From Cyanidium caldarium (taxonomy: Eukaryota; Rhodophyta; Bangiophyceae; Cyanidiales; Cyanidiaceae), in the NCBI GenBank assembly GCA_026184775.1, contig JANCYW010000005.1, positions 186,001 through 250,000 of the forward strand: DNA of 64,000 nucleotides, read 5' to 3'. Each line of letters starts with the position of its first letter. Positions within the stretch are counted from its first letter, which is position 1. Shown in pieces: positions 28,591 through 37,755 of this stretch. The notes beneath the pieces were generated by a model. That model had not been told where the DNA came from. It saw only the letters and a program-made list of their open reading frames with translations, and searched no databases. The position numbers and the translations under genes were made by a program.

Positions 28591-29946
28591 ATGGGCAGAA
28601 CAGTCGCTTTACTCTCCTGGGAGCGGGTGTTCCAGGCCGAGCCGCTGTGCTGGGCGGACGTGCAGCTGGCGTGGAGTGCGGCGCCGACGGCGGCCGATGA
28701 CCTGTTACGGTGGCTGGAGACGGCACCGCCAGCTCCCAGCGGGTGTCGTGTGCTGCTGAGTTGCTTGCCGACCGCGCAGCGGCGAGGCGTGCTGACGGTG
28801 TTGTGGCGGGAGCGGCGGCGGTTTGTGCCCGGGCGGCTGCGGGCGGTGTTGGAGGCGCACGCCTGGGACGTGCTGGCGGCGTCGCGAAAGCGGGAGAGGG
28901 AGTTGCTGGTCGATGGAGACGCGGTGGAGAGGGCTTGGCGGACGTATGCAGAGGAGGACCTCTTGGAAGAGTACTGCGCGCTGTTGTTTGACAAGTGTTG
29001 GGAGGGCGTGTCCGATGCGTCTGACGACCGTACCCGCGACCAGGACATTACGGCATCCGAAGACGCGTCGACCGCTTCTGTGATCGCCCCTCCGAGCGAT
29101 GCGGAGGAGCATCAGCATGCGTCGGGCGAGTCGGAACGGGTCGTCGGCGCCTGGTTGAAGCATCTGCATCAGCTGCGCACCGAGGCATCGGCGGCCGTGC
29201 ACACGTCCTCGTTGCCGCCGCTGGACCGAACGGCGCTGCGGCGACTGGCATCGCGGCTGGCCACGAATGCGGAGCGTTGTGCGCTGGCCAGCCTGCAAGC
29301 CGAGGGACAGTTGCCGGCGGCGTCGGCGGAGGAGGTGCTGCGCGCGGTGCTGCTGCCGTGTTTCGCCGCCGCCACCGCGCCCATTCCGCGGCCACTGTAC
29401 GCGGCGGCGGCGGCCATCGCACGGCGACAGCCACGTGCCGTGAGCGAAGCGCTGCTCCTGCCGTTGCTCACCACATCGACCGATCCGCCGGCATGGTCGG
29501 CAGCGGCAAGTAGCAACAGCGATGACGAAAACGCCCTGGCCGCCCCGCAAGCCGACGTGTGTGTGCGCCTGCTGCGCGAGGCGCTCCCCGGCGAAATCGT
29601 ATCGGAGACGCTGCGACGGGCGCTCTCCATCGGCTTGCGTCAGCCGTGGAACGAGCGCGCGTTGCGAGTGTTGGAGGAGATGTTCACGCGGGCGCGGCCG
29701 CGCCTCGACGCCGCGGCATTACTACAGGTGGCGTCGGCGTTGGAGGCACACGCCGCCTCGCCAGCACTCACCGACAGTGGACTGCGTTTCGCCAAGTTGA
29801 CGCTTGCGTTTATCACCCATTATCCCGAGGCCGCCGCCACCGAACCGTGTCGGCAGCGCCTGCTGGCGGCGCTGCGCCAATTGCCGCCCAATTTTCTGGC
29901 CGCCGCCGCCGCTCAGAAACTGGACGGCGGCGCGCGACCGACCTAG
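28591..29946 (+). CDS. FANCE: FANCE-like protein (Fanconi anaemia core complex)
   Basis: A 451-residue protein. The C-terminal half resembles the helical-repeat domain of FANCE: a run of short helices (SEALLLPLL, LRRALSIGL), then NERALRVLEEMFTRARPRLD, and near the end DSGLRFAKLTLAFITHYPEAA followed by LPPNFLAAAAAQKL. This is comparable to the conserved SLRFAKLLLTLVTKY and FLKKSLQA segments of FANCE. FANCE links the Fanconi core ubiquitin ligase to its substrate FANCD2 during DNA crosslink repair. The N-terminal half (from MGRTVALLSWERVF) has an acidic linker at about 145-180 and is not conserved in my memory of the family. The true ATG is at 28591; the codon before it is GTG. Another helical-repeat protein remains possible. 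Confidence 0.55.
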   Translation: MGRTVALLSWERVFQAEPLCWADVQLAWSAAPTAADDLLRWLETAPPAPSGCRVLLSCLPTAQRRGVLTVLWRERRRFVPGRLRAVLEAHAWDVLAASRKRERELLVDGDAVERAWRTYAEEDLLEEYCALLFDKCWEGVSDASDDRTRDQDITASEDASTASVIAPPSDAEEHQHASGESERVVGAWLKHLHQLRTEASAAVHTSSLPPLDRTALRRLASRLATNAERCALASLQAEGQLPAASAEEVLRAVLLPCFAAATAPIPRPLYAAAAAIARRQPRAVSEALLLPLLTTSTDPPAWSAAASSNSDDENALAAPQADVCVRLLREALPGEIVSETLRRALSIGLRQPWNERALRVLEEMFTRARPRLDAAALLQVASALEAHAASPALTDSGLRFAKLTLAFITHYPEAAATEPCRQRLLAALRQLPPNFLAAAAAQKLDGGARPT

Positions 29947-29972
29947 CGCTCACCACGGTGATCGTTTTCGTA

Positions 29973-32900
29973 CTAGGTGCTGGCATCGATAGGCGCATTT
30001 TCGTCGGCAAACCCGAGCATCTCCCGCAGCAGCGCCAGCTCCTGTCTCACCCGCTCCGGCGATTCGCCGCCGTGGACATCGGCCAACAGGTGCGCCTGAT
30101 ACACCAGGTAGAGGTCTTGTCGCTCGCGGTCAGTCACCGACACCGTGGGAATGCGCGCCGGGAGCAAACGCCCGTATCGCAACATGCTGGTCAGTTCGCG
30201 CACCGTCAGCTGCACGTTCTGCTGCCGTAGCGATGCCGCCGCCTGCACCAACAGACTCTCGCATCGCTCCTGAATGCACGACAGTAGCACCTGGCGCACC
30301 CGATCGCCGCTCAACTGCAGGTCGTCCTGCACCTCGCGCAACCGCTCCTGGTGGTCGGCGGTCAGTGCGCCGGTCTCGATGGCGTGATCGATCTCGGTGC
30401 GGAACATGCGCAAGCGCCGATCCTCCCCCACCCGCAGATCGCGCACCGGATCCACCCCGAGCAGGTGGCACACCCGCCGGAATTCGGCCACCGCGTCGGG
30501 CAGCACTTTCGGCCGCGCGAACATCGCCTCGAGCAGCGCGGTGGCCCGCGCCTCCCGCGCCTCCTTCAACAACGCATCGCACACCTCTTGCTGCATGCCC
30601 AGCATGTTCTGCACGTTGCGCAGAAACTCGTAATCCTTCTCCTCCAACCGGTTATTTTGCAGCGCCTGCGAGGCGTACGTCTTGTAGATGACCGAGCCGA
30701 TCGTCGAGTGCACCCCGTTCACCTCCTCCGGCGTCAGGCCGAGGATGCTGCCCAGCGGGCCCAGGTTGCCGAAGAGGCGCTCCTTCTCGGTGCGCGACTT
30801 GGCCGCAAACGCCTGGATCAGGTACTGGCGATACATCTCCACGAGCGTGCGCTGCTCGAACACGCCCCGCAGGCTCACCGGGTACGTGCGTTGGTCGCCC
30901 TCGCCCTGGGCGATCTGATTCCGCAGGTAAAAGTCCACCAGGTTGTTCAGCTCGATGGTCACCGCGCCGGTCTCGATGCCCAGCACTGCGCCCGGACGCC
31001 GCACGAACGGGTCGTCGCCGACGTCGCGCTGCTCGTCCTGCCCGCGCATCGACTGCTTCCTCTGCAGGATGCCGATGGCATTCTGCAGGAATTTGGCCAT
31101 GCGCTTACGGGCCACCTCCAGAAACAGCTCGCGCGCCTTTTCCGGCGACAAGTTCAGGCGCATCTGCAACCGCTCGAGGCCGTCGCGGTACAGCTCGGGG
31201 ATGATGCCGGTGGAGCCCATGGCCTCCTCCACCGACTGCGTGTAGGTGCCTGCACACAGCCGTCCGTGCAGCTCCATCACCTCGTCATCGGGCAGGTTCA
31301 GAAACGCCTGCAACCGCCTCAGAATGGCGGATTCGTCGTCGCTGGGCACCCGGTTGCCGCCGACATACGTGGTCAGGCGCTCGCGGTACAGCTCCATGCG
31401 CACCGACCGCGCCACCGGTTCCGGCAGGCGCAAGTCGCGCGCCACCTGCTCGTTGCGCTGCTGCTCGTCGGGCATAAACTCGTCCCGATCGACCACCGTG
31501 CGCTCGATGGCCCGGCGGTAGATGGGGCCAGCAGCGCGGTGATATGCCGCCGCTGCCTCCGTCTCCGACACACTCAACGCCGTCCGCAAATGCCGCAACC
31601 GACGCTCCTCGGCGTCGTCCAGCGAGCCATCCTCCAGACACTTGGCCAACTGCACCCGATACATCTGAGTGCGCTCCAGGTCGGGTATCTCGTTCCACGC
31701 CGGTCGCAGCAGGCTCTGCACCGTCGCGCTGAACACCGTCTCCTCGCGCGAGGTGGGCGTGGCGGCGGAGGCCGTTGCCGCCAGCACATCCACCCCGTCC
31801 AGCATCAGCACCGCGCGATATAGATACGCCAGCAGGCGATCTAGCTGCGACACCGCCCCCGCCAGGTTCTGCACCCGCAGACACCGCGCACACTCGCGCA
31901 TGATGCCCAGCGCCCGCTCCTGCGCACAGTTCTCAGTCACGTTGCGTGCCACCCTTTTCGGCAGACCGAGCTCCTCGCGCCGCACCAGCAGCTGCGCAAA
32001 CTGCGACGGCCCGCCGCTCGAGTCGGTCAACTCCAGCGCCCGCTCCACGTCCTTGCGGTAGATCGGCTCAGCGGCCTCCTTCAGCGCCTCCATCGCCTCA
32101 TCGTCGGCGATCTGCAGCGGCGCCGCGGCGCGCTGCAACAGCTCTCGGTCCTCGGCACTCAACTTGGGCACCCGCTCGCCCTCGTGCTGCATCAGCTGCT
32201 CCTTCACAAACGCCGTGTACGCGCTGAGGTTGATGCGTCCCGCCGTGGCCACACTCACGCCCAGCGCCTCCCGTGCCGCCTTCAGCCGAGAGGCGTCCAG
32301 CTGTGCGCCCGCGCGCACCTGCTTCAGCGCGCTCTGCACCGCCTTTTCGTAGAACGGCACCGCAATCTCGCTCATGCGCGCCTCCAGCTCCTCCTCCGAC
32401 ACCTCGAACACGTTGCGCAACCGCGTCATCTCGTAGCGGTATCCCTCCTCGGTCTCCGCCGGCTCGTCGAGCACCCGCGCCGACAGGAACAGCACCTTGG
32501 AGATGCCACGCATCACCTCACGCGCCCGCTGCTGGAACGGGTCCGCCTCGGCGGCAGCACCGCTCTCGGTGGCGGTGCCCAGACCTTGCGCCAACACGTA
32601 ATTGTCGATGTACACAAAGTTGTCGCGTTTGAAACGCGCCGCCGCCTGAAAGTGGGCATCGCCCGCGTCGGCGTTGCTGAGGCGGAACGCCCGCTTCAGC
32701 TCCTTCAGCTGACGCACTTCGGGAATGCGCACCACGCTGGTGGTGTCCACCAACGCCCGCAGGTAACGCTCGTACACGCCCACCAGCGTGTCCAGACGCC
32801 ACGCCTCCGACTGCGGATCGATGCCAAACCGGCGTGCAATGCCGTCCACCACCTCCGGGTCGACGTGTCGCGGCAGGCCGACAAGGCCGCCTGCTGTGGT

Positions 32901-33659
32901 CGGCTGAGCATCAGCAGTGCCATCCTCGGTCGCGCCACCACGGTGCATCGCACCCGAGACCAGCGCCAGCGCCAGCTCGCGCGGGGCGCCCACGCGTCTG
33001 CCGCGCCGAGTGCATACCCAGGCGCCCACCGCACCCAGACCGGCGGCCACGCTGGCGGTGGCTGCGCGGGCGTTCGGACGCGGTGCGCCAACCGCCCCCA
33101 ACGCCCCGAACAGCGCACTCACCAGCACACCCGCCACCACCCGCTGCACCGAGCCGCTGCCGGCCAGAAAAGTGGCCAGCATGTCATACCCGTTCGCATA
33201 CCACGGCGCCGTCTGCAGGCGCTGGTCGGCCGAGGGCGCCACCCCCTCCAGCCGCACCAGCGTTACAAAACGCTCGGCAACAGCCCGATTCACCTCGGCC
33301 TCGTCCTCCAGGTTGATCGCGCTCAGCGGCGGCGCAGCGGCGGCGGCCTCCCGCGGACGCCTCCCCAACCCGAACTTGTACTCAAGCGGCACCTCCGCCG
33401 ACGTGCAACCGCGCCACGTCACCGCGCCCGCCACCCGACGCCGCCGACAGGGGGGAGGCAGCGTCGGCCGCCGTGGCGCACACAGCGCCCGTCGACCCGG
33501 GGCTTGGCGGAGGGAGCGCAGCGCCCGCCAGCTGCCGCCCACAAACCCCCACGGCGGTCGCCGACCGTTCCTGAACGAGCTCTCTGCCTCCCGCCCACTA
33601 CCCAACGTCACTGCTTGTTGCCGCGCGTCCTTGTTTTGCACCATGGAGCAGCACTCCAT
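29973..33659 (-). CDS. TIC110: TIC110, chloroplast inner-envelope import protein
   Basis: A 1228-residue protein. The first 90 residues are basic and Ser/Arg/Pro-rich, as in a plastid transit peptide. Two hydrophobic segments (about 172-192, RVVAGVLVSALFGALGAVG, and about 200-215) match the N-terminal membrane anchor. The remaining 1000 residues are alpha-helical, with repeated motifs such as YRKDVERALELTD, YRRAIERTVVDRDEF, LNLSPEKARELFLEV and LGLTPEEVNGVHSTIGSVIYKTYASQAL, as in red-algal and plant Tic110. The protein scaffolds stromal chaperones at the import channel. The start is the ATG at 33657-33659; another lies 5 codons downstream. The open frame upstream has only a GTG. It ends 27 bp from the FANCE-like stop. 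Confidence 0.9.
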   Translation of the reverse strand: MECCSMVQNKDARQQAVTLGSGREAESSFRNGRRPPWGFVGGSWRALRSLRQAPGRRALCAPRRPTLPPPCRRRRVAGAVTWRGCTSAEVPLEYKFGLGRRPREAAAAAPPLSAINLEDEAEVNRAVAERFVTLVRLEGVAPSADQRLQTAPWYANGYDMLATFLAGSGSVQRVVAGVLVSALFGALGAVGAPRPNARAATASVAAGLGAVGAWVCTRRGRRVGAPRELALALVSGAMHRGGATEDGTADAQPTTAGGLVGLPRHVDPEVVDGIARRFGIDPQSEAWRLDTLVGVYERYLRALVDTTSVVRIPEVRQLKELKRAFRLSNADAGDAHFQAAARFKRDNFVYIDNYVLAQGLGTATESGAAAEADPFQQRAREVMRGISKVLFLSARVLDEPAETEEGYRYEMTRLRNVFEVSEEELEARMSEIAVPFYEKAVQSALKQVRAGAQLDASRLKAAREALGVSVATAGRINLSAYTAFVKEQLMQHEGERVPKLSAEDRELLQRAAAPLQIADDEAMEALKEAAEPIYRKDVERALELTDSSGGPSQFAQLLVRREELGLPKRVARNVTENCAQERALGIMRECARCLRVQNLAGAVSQLDRLLAYLYRAVLMLDGVDVLAATASAATPTSREETVFSATVQSLLRPAWNEIPDLERTQMYRVQLAKCLEDGSLDDAEERRLRHLRTALSVSETEAAAAYHRAAGPIYRRAIERTVVDRDEFMPDEQQRNEQVARDLRLPEPVARSVRMELYRERLTTYVGGNRVPSDDESAILRRLQAFLNLPDDEVMELHGRLCAGTYTQSVEEAMGSTGIIPELYRDGLERLQMRLNLSPEKARELFLEVARKRMAKFLQNAIGILQRKQSMRGQDEQRDVGDDPFVRRPGAVLGIETGAVTIELNNLVDFYLRNQIAQGEGDQRTYPVSLRGVFEQRTLVEMYRQYLIQAFAAKSRTEKERLFGNLGPLGSILGLTPEEVNGVHSTIGSVIYKTYASQALQNNRLEEKDYEFLRNVQNMLGMQQEVCDALLKEAREARATALLEAMFARPKVLPDAVAEFRRVCHLLGVDPVRDLRVGEDRRLRMFRTEIDHAIETGALTADHQERLREVQDDLQLSGDRVRQVLLSCIQERCESLLVQAAASLRQQNVQLTVRELTSMLRYGRLLPARIPTVSVTDRERQDLYLVYQAHLLADVHGGESPERVRQELALLREMLGFADENAPIDAST

Positions 33660-34045
33660 TTTCGACCGTTGCCCACTCCGCACGCTCACCGATCACGCGC
33701 CCGGCGTGCCTCGCGGCGTACCCCGCACGCGTCCGTCTCAGCGCGCCGCGGCCGCCGACGCCTCTCAGCGCCCGGTGGACGATCGCGCGAGCGGCCGCGG
33801 CGCGCTGGAGCGGTCGCGGTGGAGGTGGCGCGGGGTTCGGGCGGGGGATGAACGACGGGGATACTTTGCCATGCGTGGGGATGATACGCGAATGCTCTAC
33901 GCGGGAGACGTTCGTCTTGTCATCGCCGGGTTGTTTTGGTGTCGGTTGACCGAGAGTCGGGACGCCCACATCTTCGCGAGGAGCTCGGTGTCGTGGCGAT
34001 GGGCGGGAGATGGTGCCAGGTCGGTAACATGATCTCCCAACACCT
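33660..34045. other. Spacer upstream of TIC110
   Basis: About 385 bp between the TIC110 start and the helicase stop, both on the minus strand. It should contain the TIC110 promoter. No domain-bearing frame or repeat is seen. Confidence 0.45.
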
Positions 34046-35287
34046 TCATCTCGTGGCTACTTGTCGTGCTCGTTCTCCCACGCGTCGCTGTTGGCGCACC
34101 GACTCGGCGAGCGCTTGATCTCGCGCGGCCGGCCGCAGCAACACCACGCACTCGCCGCCGTCCCGCAGCCGCCCGATGCGGTGCAAGTACTCGCTGAGGC
34201 TGCGTGGCGCATCGAAACAGATCACCCGCCGCAGGAAACGCAAATCCAGACCACGCGCTGCCACGTCGGTGCACACCATCCGGCTGGTGGTGCCCGACAC
34301 AAACCGCTCAAACTCCAGCCGACGTCGCGGCGGCGGCAGGCCGCCATGGCACGCCGCCGAATCCCAGCCGTGCTCCGCCAGAGTGTGCTGCACGAAACGA
34401 CAGGCATCGATCGAGTTGCAGAAGATCATGGTGGCCGGCTCGTCGTCGGCCGTCGCCCGCAGGCACTCCAGCAGTCGCGGCACTCGGTCCGGTGCGCGGT
34501 GCACTTGCATCCACCGCACCCGCACATCCGCCGGTGGCTGATGCAGTCGAGCGGTGCGCACCACCTGCATCGGCAGGCGCGACGCGTCCACCTGCCGCGC
34601 CAGCTGCTCGGCCTCATGCACCGTCTGCCGTGTCACCGTGGCCGCCACGAAGAAGAGTTGCGCTCCACCGAACAGTGTCGCCGGGAGTGGCGGTGCCTGT
34701 CTGCGGTGTTGCATACGCAGCAGTGTGTCCGCTTCGTCGAACACCAGGTAATCCAGACGTTGCGAGGCATCGGCACGCACCCACGGTGTGTCCAGGGTGG
34801 GCGGCGGCGGCGCCACCGCCACGTCCGTCCCGGGCGGCGCCTCACGCGTCGGCAGCAGCAGCGCGCTGCGAAACTTGGCAAAGTGCGCCAGCGACTTGCA
34901 CACCGACAGCACCTGGCGGCTCAGCTCGCGCGTCGGCGTGACGATCAACGCACGCGGTATCCGCCGCGGTTCGACGGCGCCGGATCCTTGCTGCTCCCTC
35001 GCTTCATCCTGCTTCAGCTTGTGCGCCAGCGGCAACAAGTAGCCCAGCGTCTTGCCAGACCCGGTCTCCGACGCCAGCAGCACGTGCCGTCGGGTCAGCC
35101 CCGCGGGGATCGCCTCCGTCTGCACCTCGGTGGGCGCCTCCAGCCCCAACGCCTTCAGCGCCGCCCGCAGCGGCACCGACAGCGTCCGCGGCCACCTACG
35201 TAGTGACAATGTGGTCGAGGAGGAGAATGACGCGACGACGGTGCGGACGATGCGAGCGCCAAGAGCCGAGCGCCGACCAAAACCCAA
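34046..35287 (-). CDS. Divergent DEAD-box RNA helicase, likely organellar; first exon unresolved
   Basis: The frame encodes about 410 residues with a helicase core closest in style to the mitochondrial DEAD-box group (DDX28-like). Present: the Q-motif region [13 protein letters not shown], Walker [10 protein letters not shown], Ia [38 protein letters not shown]. Altered: the usual TPGRL is replaced by PPPTL, SAT is AAT, and motif VI HRIGRTGR reads HRIGRLRD, losing the second arginine. The N-terminus is Arg/Ser-rich and presequence-like. No ATG precedes the Q motif in this frame (the first codon here is TTG), so an upstream exon is probable. A pyrimidine-rich tract followed by ctacgtag around 35205-35215 is one possible acceptor; the donor is not identified. 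The start is therefore approximate. Confidence 0.75.
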   Translation of the reverse strand: MGFGRRSALGARIVRTVVASFSSSTTLSLRRWPRTLSVPLRAALKALGLEAPTEVQTEAIPAGLTRRHVLLASETGSGKTLGYLLPLAHKLKQDEAREQQGSGAVEPRRIPRALIVTPTRELSRQVLSVCKSLAHFAKFRSALLLPTREAPPGTDVAVAPPPPTLDTPWVRADASQRLDYLVFDEADTLLRMQHRRQAPPLPATLFGGAQLFFVAATVTRQTVHEAEQLARQVDASRLPMQVVRTARLHQPPADVRVRWMQVHRAPDRVPRLLECLRATADDEPATMIFCNSIDACRFVQHTLAEHGWDSAACHGGLPPPRRRLEFERFVSGTTSRMVCTDVAARGLDLRFLRRVICFDAPRSLSEYLHRIGRLRDGGECVVLLRPAARDQALAESVRQQRRVGERARQVATR

Positions 35288-35617
35288 TGTGTGTGTGTGT
35301 GTGTGTGTCGAATGACAAGTCCTGCACTCTCAGCGGCTCCGCATAGGTGCGCTGCCGTCCCCACCCGCTCCTACCACTCCCTTTCCCATTTCGCGCACCC
35401 CGTCCGTCTCCGTCTGCTGGTTTCGGCCCGCGCGCCCGCGGCCTGTCCGGAGCGGCGCCGCGCGCATCTCTTCGTTCGCGGCGGGTGCGGCGGCGACGCG
35501 CTCGACGACGGCCGTTGCCGCTCCCCCCTGCACACCGACAGACACGTCTTGCAGGCAGCAAGGGAGGCACCCGTTGATGCCATGGAAGAGCGAGAGAGGA
35601 ACATCCGAGCGGGAGGG
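35288..35617. other. Divergent spacer between helicase and isopropylmalate synthase
   Basis: Holds a (GT)n microsatellite at 35289-35308 and GC-rich sequence. Both genes have frames open into it. It may contain the missing first exon of the helicase on the minus strand and extra N-terminal codons of the synthase on the plus strand. Confidence 0.4.
35289..35308. repeat. (GT)n microsatellite
   Basis: About ten GT dinucleotides at the 5' end of the open frame of the helicase (minus strand). Confidence 0.95.
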
Positions 35618-36697
35618 ATGAACGACGTGATGAACGTGCCAGACCAGACGCCCGTGCAGAGACTGTCGTCCGCAGCGAGCAACGGTCGCCGGGGCGTGGG
35701 CTTTGTGGCCGGCGGCTGGGCAACCGGCGCCACCCGGAACGCCCGCGAGGCTAGCGCTGTGAGTCGGGTGCGGGCGCTGCAGTGTCCCTGGGGGCGCCAA
35801 CACTTTGTCAGTGGACACCGGCGCGGCGACTTTTTCGTCCTCCGGTCGACCCGTCGCTCACCCACTTCCTGTCCGCTCCCCTCGCTGCAACTGTCGTCGT
35901 CGGGCTCCAACGGTCAGGCGGTCATCCGCACTTCTCGCGAGCCGGTGCGGGTGAATATCCGGCCTACGCGGCATGACCTGGCCACAGGGCGCGACCCGAA
36001 CCGAGTGCGCATCTTCGACACCACCTGCCGCGACGGCGAGCAGTCACCGGGCGCAGCGCTGAACGCCGAGGAGAAGCTGGCCATTGTGCGCCAGCTGGCG
36101 GTGCTCGGGGTGGACATTGTCGAGGCCGGCTTTCCGGCGGCGAGCAACGGCGACTTTGAGGCGGTGCGCCGCATTGCCGACACGGTCGGCAACCGCTCCA
36201 ACCCGCCCATCATCTGTGGGCTGGCGCGCGCCACCCGCGGCGACATCGAGCGCTGCTGGGACGCCATCAAGGGGGCGGCGTTTCCGCGCATTCACACCTT
36301 CATCGCCACGTCGGACATCCACATGGAGTACAAGCTACGCAAGAGCCGCGCGGAGGTGCTGCAGCTGGTCACCGAGCAAGTGACACTGGCGCGCTCGCTG
36401 TGCGAGGACGTGGAGTTCTCCGCCGAGGACGCCACCCGTTCCGACCCCGAGTTCCTCGTCGAGGCGTTCCAGCGGGCGGTCGAGGCCGGCGCCACCACCC
36501 TGAACGTGCCGGACACGTGCGGCTACATCACCCCGGATGAGATGTATCACCTGATCGCGACGCTGCGGGAGCGCGTGCCCGGTCTGCGCAGTGGCGACGT
36601 GATCCTGTCGGTACACGGACACGACGACCTCGGCCTGAGCGTGGCCAACTTTCTGGCCGGATGCGAGGCCGGCGTGCGGCAGGTGGAGGTGACCGTG

Positions 36698-36728
<31 letters not shown>

Positions 36729-37630
36729 CCCTGGAGGAGGTGGTGATGGCGCTGTACGTGCGCCGACAGTATTACGCGCGGGCGTTCGGCCTGGACGAGG
36801 CGGAGGTGAGCGGCGATCAGCCGAAGCAGCTCACCAACGTGGACTACAAGGAGATCGCCAAGACCAGCCGTATGGTGTCCAGCCTGACCGGCATGACGGT
36901 CGCACCCAACAAGGCCATCGTCGGCAGCAACGCGTTCCGGCACGAGTCGGGCATCCATCAGCACGGCTACCTGCGCAACGCCTCGACCTACTCCATCATG
37001 GACGCGCAACTGGTGGGCGTGACCACGCAGGCGATATCGCTGGGCAAGCTGAGCGGGCGGGCGGCGTTCCGCTCGCGCCTGGCGGAGCTCGGCTACGAGT
37101 TGAACGACGACGAGCTGAACCGGGCGTTTCTGCGCTTCAAGGAGCTGGCGGACCGCAAGCGTGAGATCACCGACGCGGACATTCTGGCGCTGGTGAGCGA
37201 TGAGATTCGCGAACAGGGCGTAGAACACTTTACGCTGCAGCGGGTGCAAGTGCAGTGTGGGTCGGTGTGTGTGGCCACGGCGACGGTGACGCTGCTGGTG
37301 CTGGAGACCGGCCGCGAGGTGACCGTGCCGTGCACCGGCACCGGCCCGGTGGATGCGGCGTACTGCGCGGTGAACGCGGTGGTGTCGCAGCACGGCATCA
37401 ACGTGGAGCTGCTGGAATACAACGTGTCCAGCGTCACCAAGGGCATCGACTCGCTGGGCGAGGTGCAAGTGCGGGTGCGCGATCGCCTCACCGACCGCAT
37501 CTTCGGTGGGTACGCCGCCAACACCGACGTGGTCACGGCGTCGGTGCAGGCGTTTGTGAATGCCATCAACCGCTGCTCGCGCAGCACCGACGTGCCGCAG
37601 CCGCTGCACCCGCAGCACAGCGCGTTGTGA
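35618..37630 (+). CDS. LEUA: 2-isopropylmalate synthase, plastid (leucine biosynthesis)
   Basis: A 670-residue enzyme that condenses acetyl-CoA with 2-oxoisovalerate, the first step of leucine synthesis. The catalytic TIM barrel starts near residue 128 with [17 protein letters not shown] and includes [14 protein letters not shown] (metal-binding His pair) and [15 protein letters not shown]. The subdomain segment [13 protein letters not shown] is intact. The C-terminal LeuA regulatory domain, which binds leucine, begins near [14 protein letters not shown] and has the [19 protein letters not shown] segment. About 125 basic, Ser/Arg-rich residues precede the barrel, as expected for a plastid transit peptide. 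In-frame ATGs at 35312 and 35582 would extend it further; the ATG at 35618 is a choice, not a proof. Confidence 0.93.
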
Positions 37631-37643
37631 GATGGAATACGAG

Positions 37644-37668
37644 GCGGCGGCGGCGGCGGCGGCGGCGG
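37644..37668. repeat. (GGC)n run after LEUA
   Basis: About eight GGC triplets in the short convergent spacer after the isopropylmalate synthase stop, in its 3' untranslated region. Confidence 0.9.
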
Positions 37669-37755
37669 GGGGAGTGGATGCGTAGAGCGCGATGCAACGA
37701 GGAATGTGGCACCGTGCGGATAAAGTGATTCTCGAGCTACAACGCTCTTCGGCCT

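Noticed and set aside
33598-33969. A separate 123-residue minus-strand gene upstream of TIC110
   Set aside because: It overlaps the TIC110 start in another frame, is Arg/Ala/Pro-rich, and has no recognisable domain.
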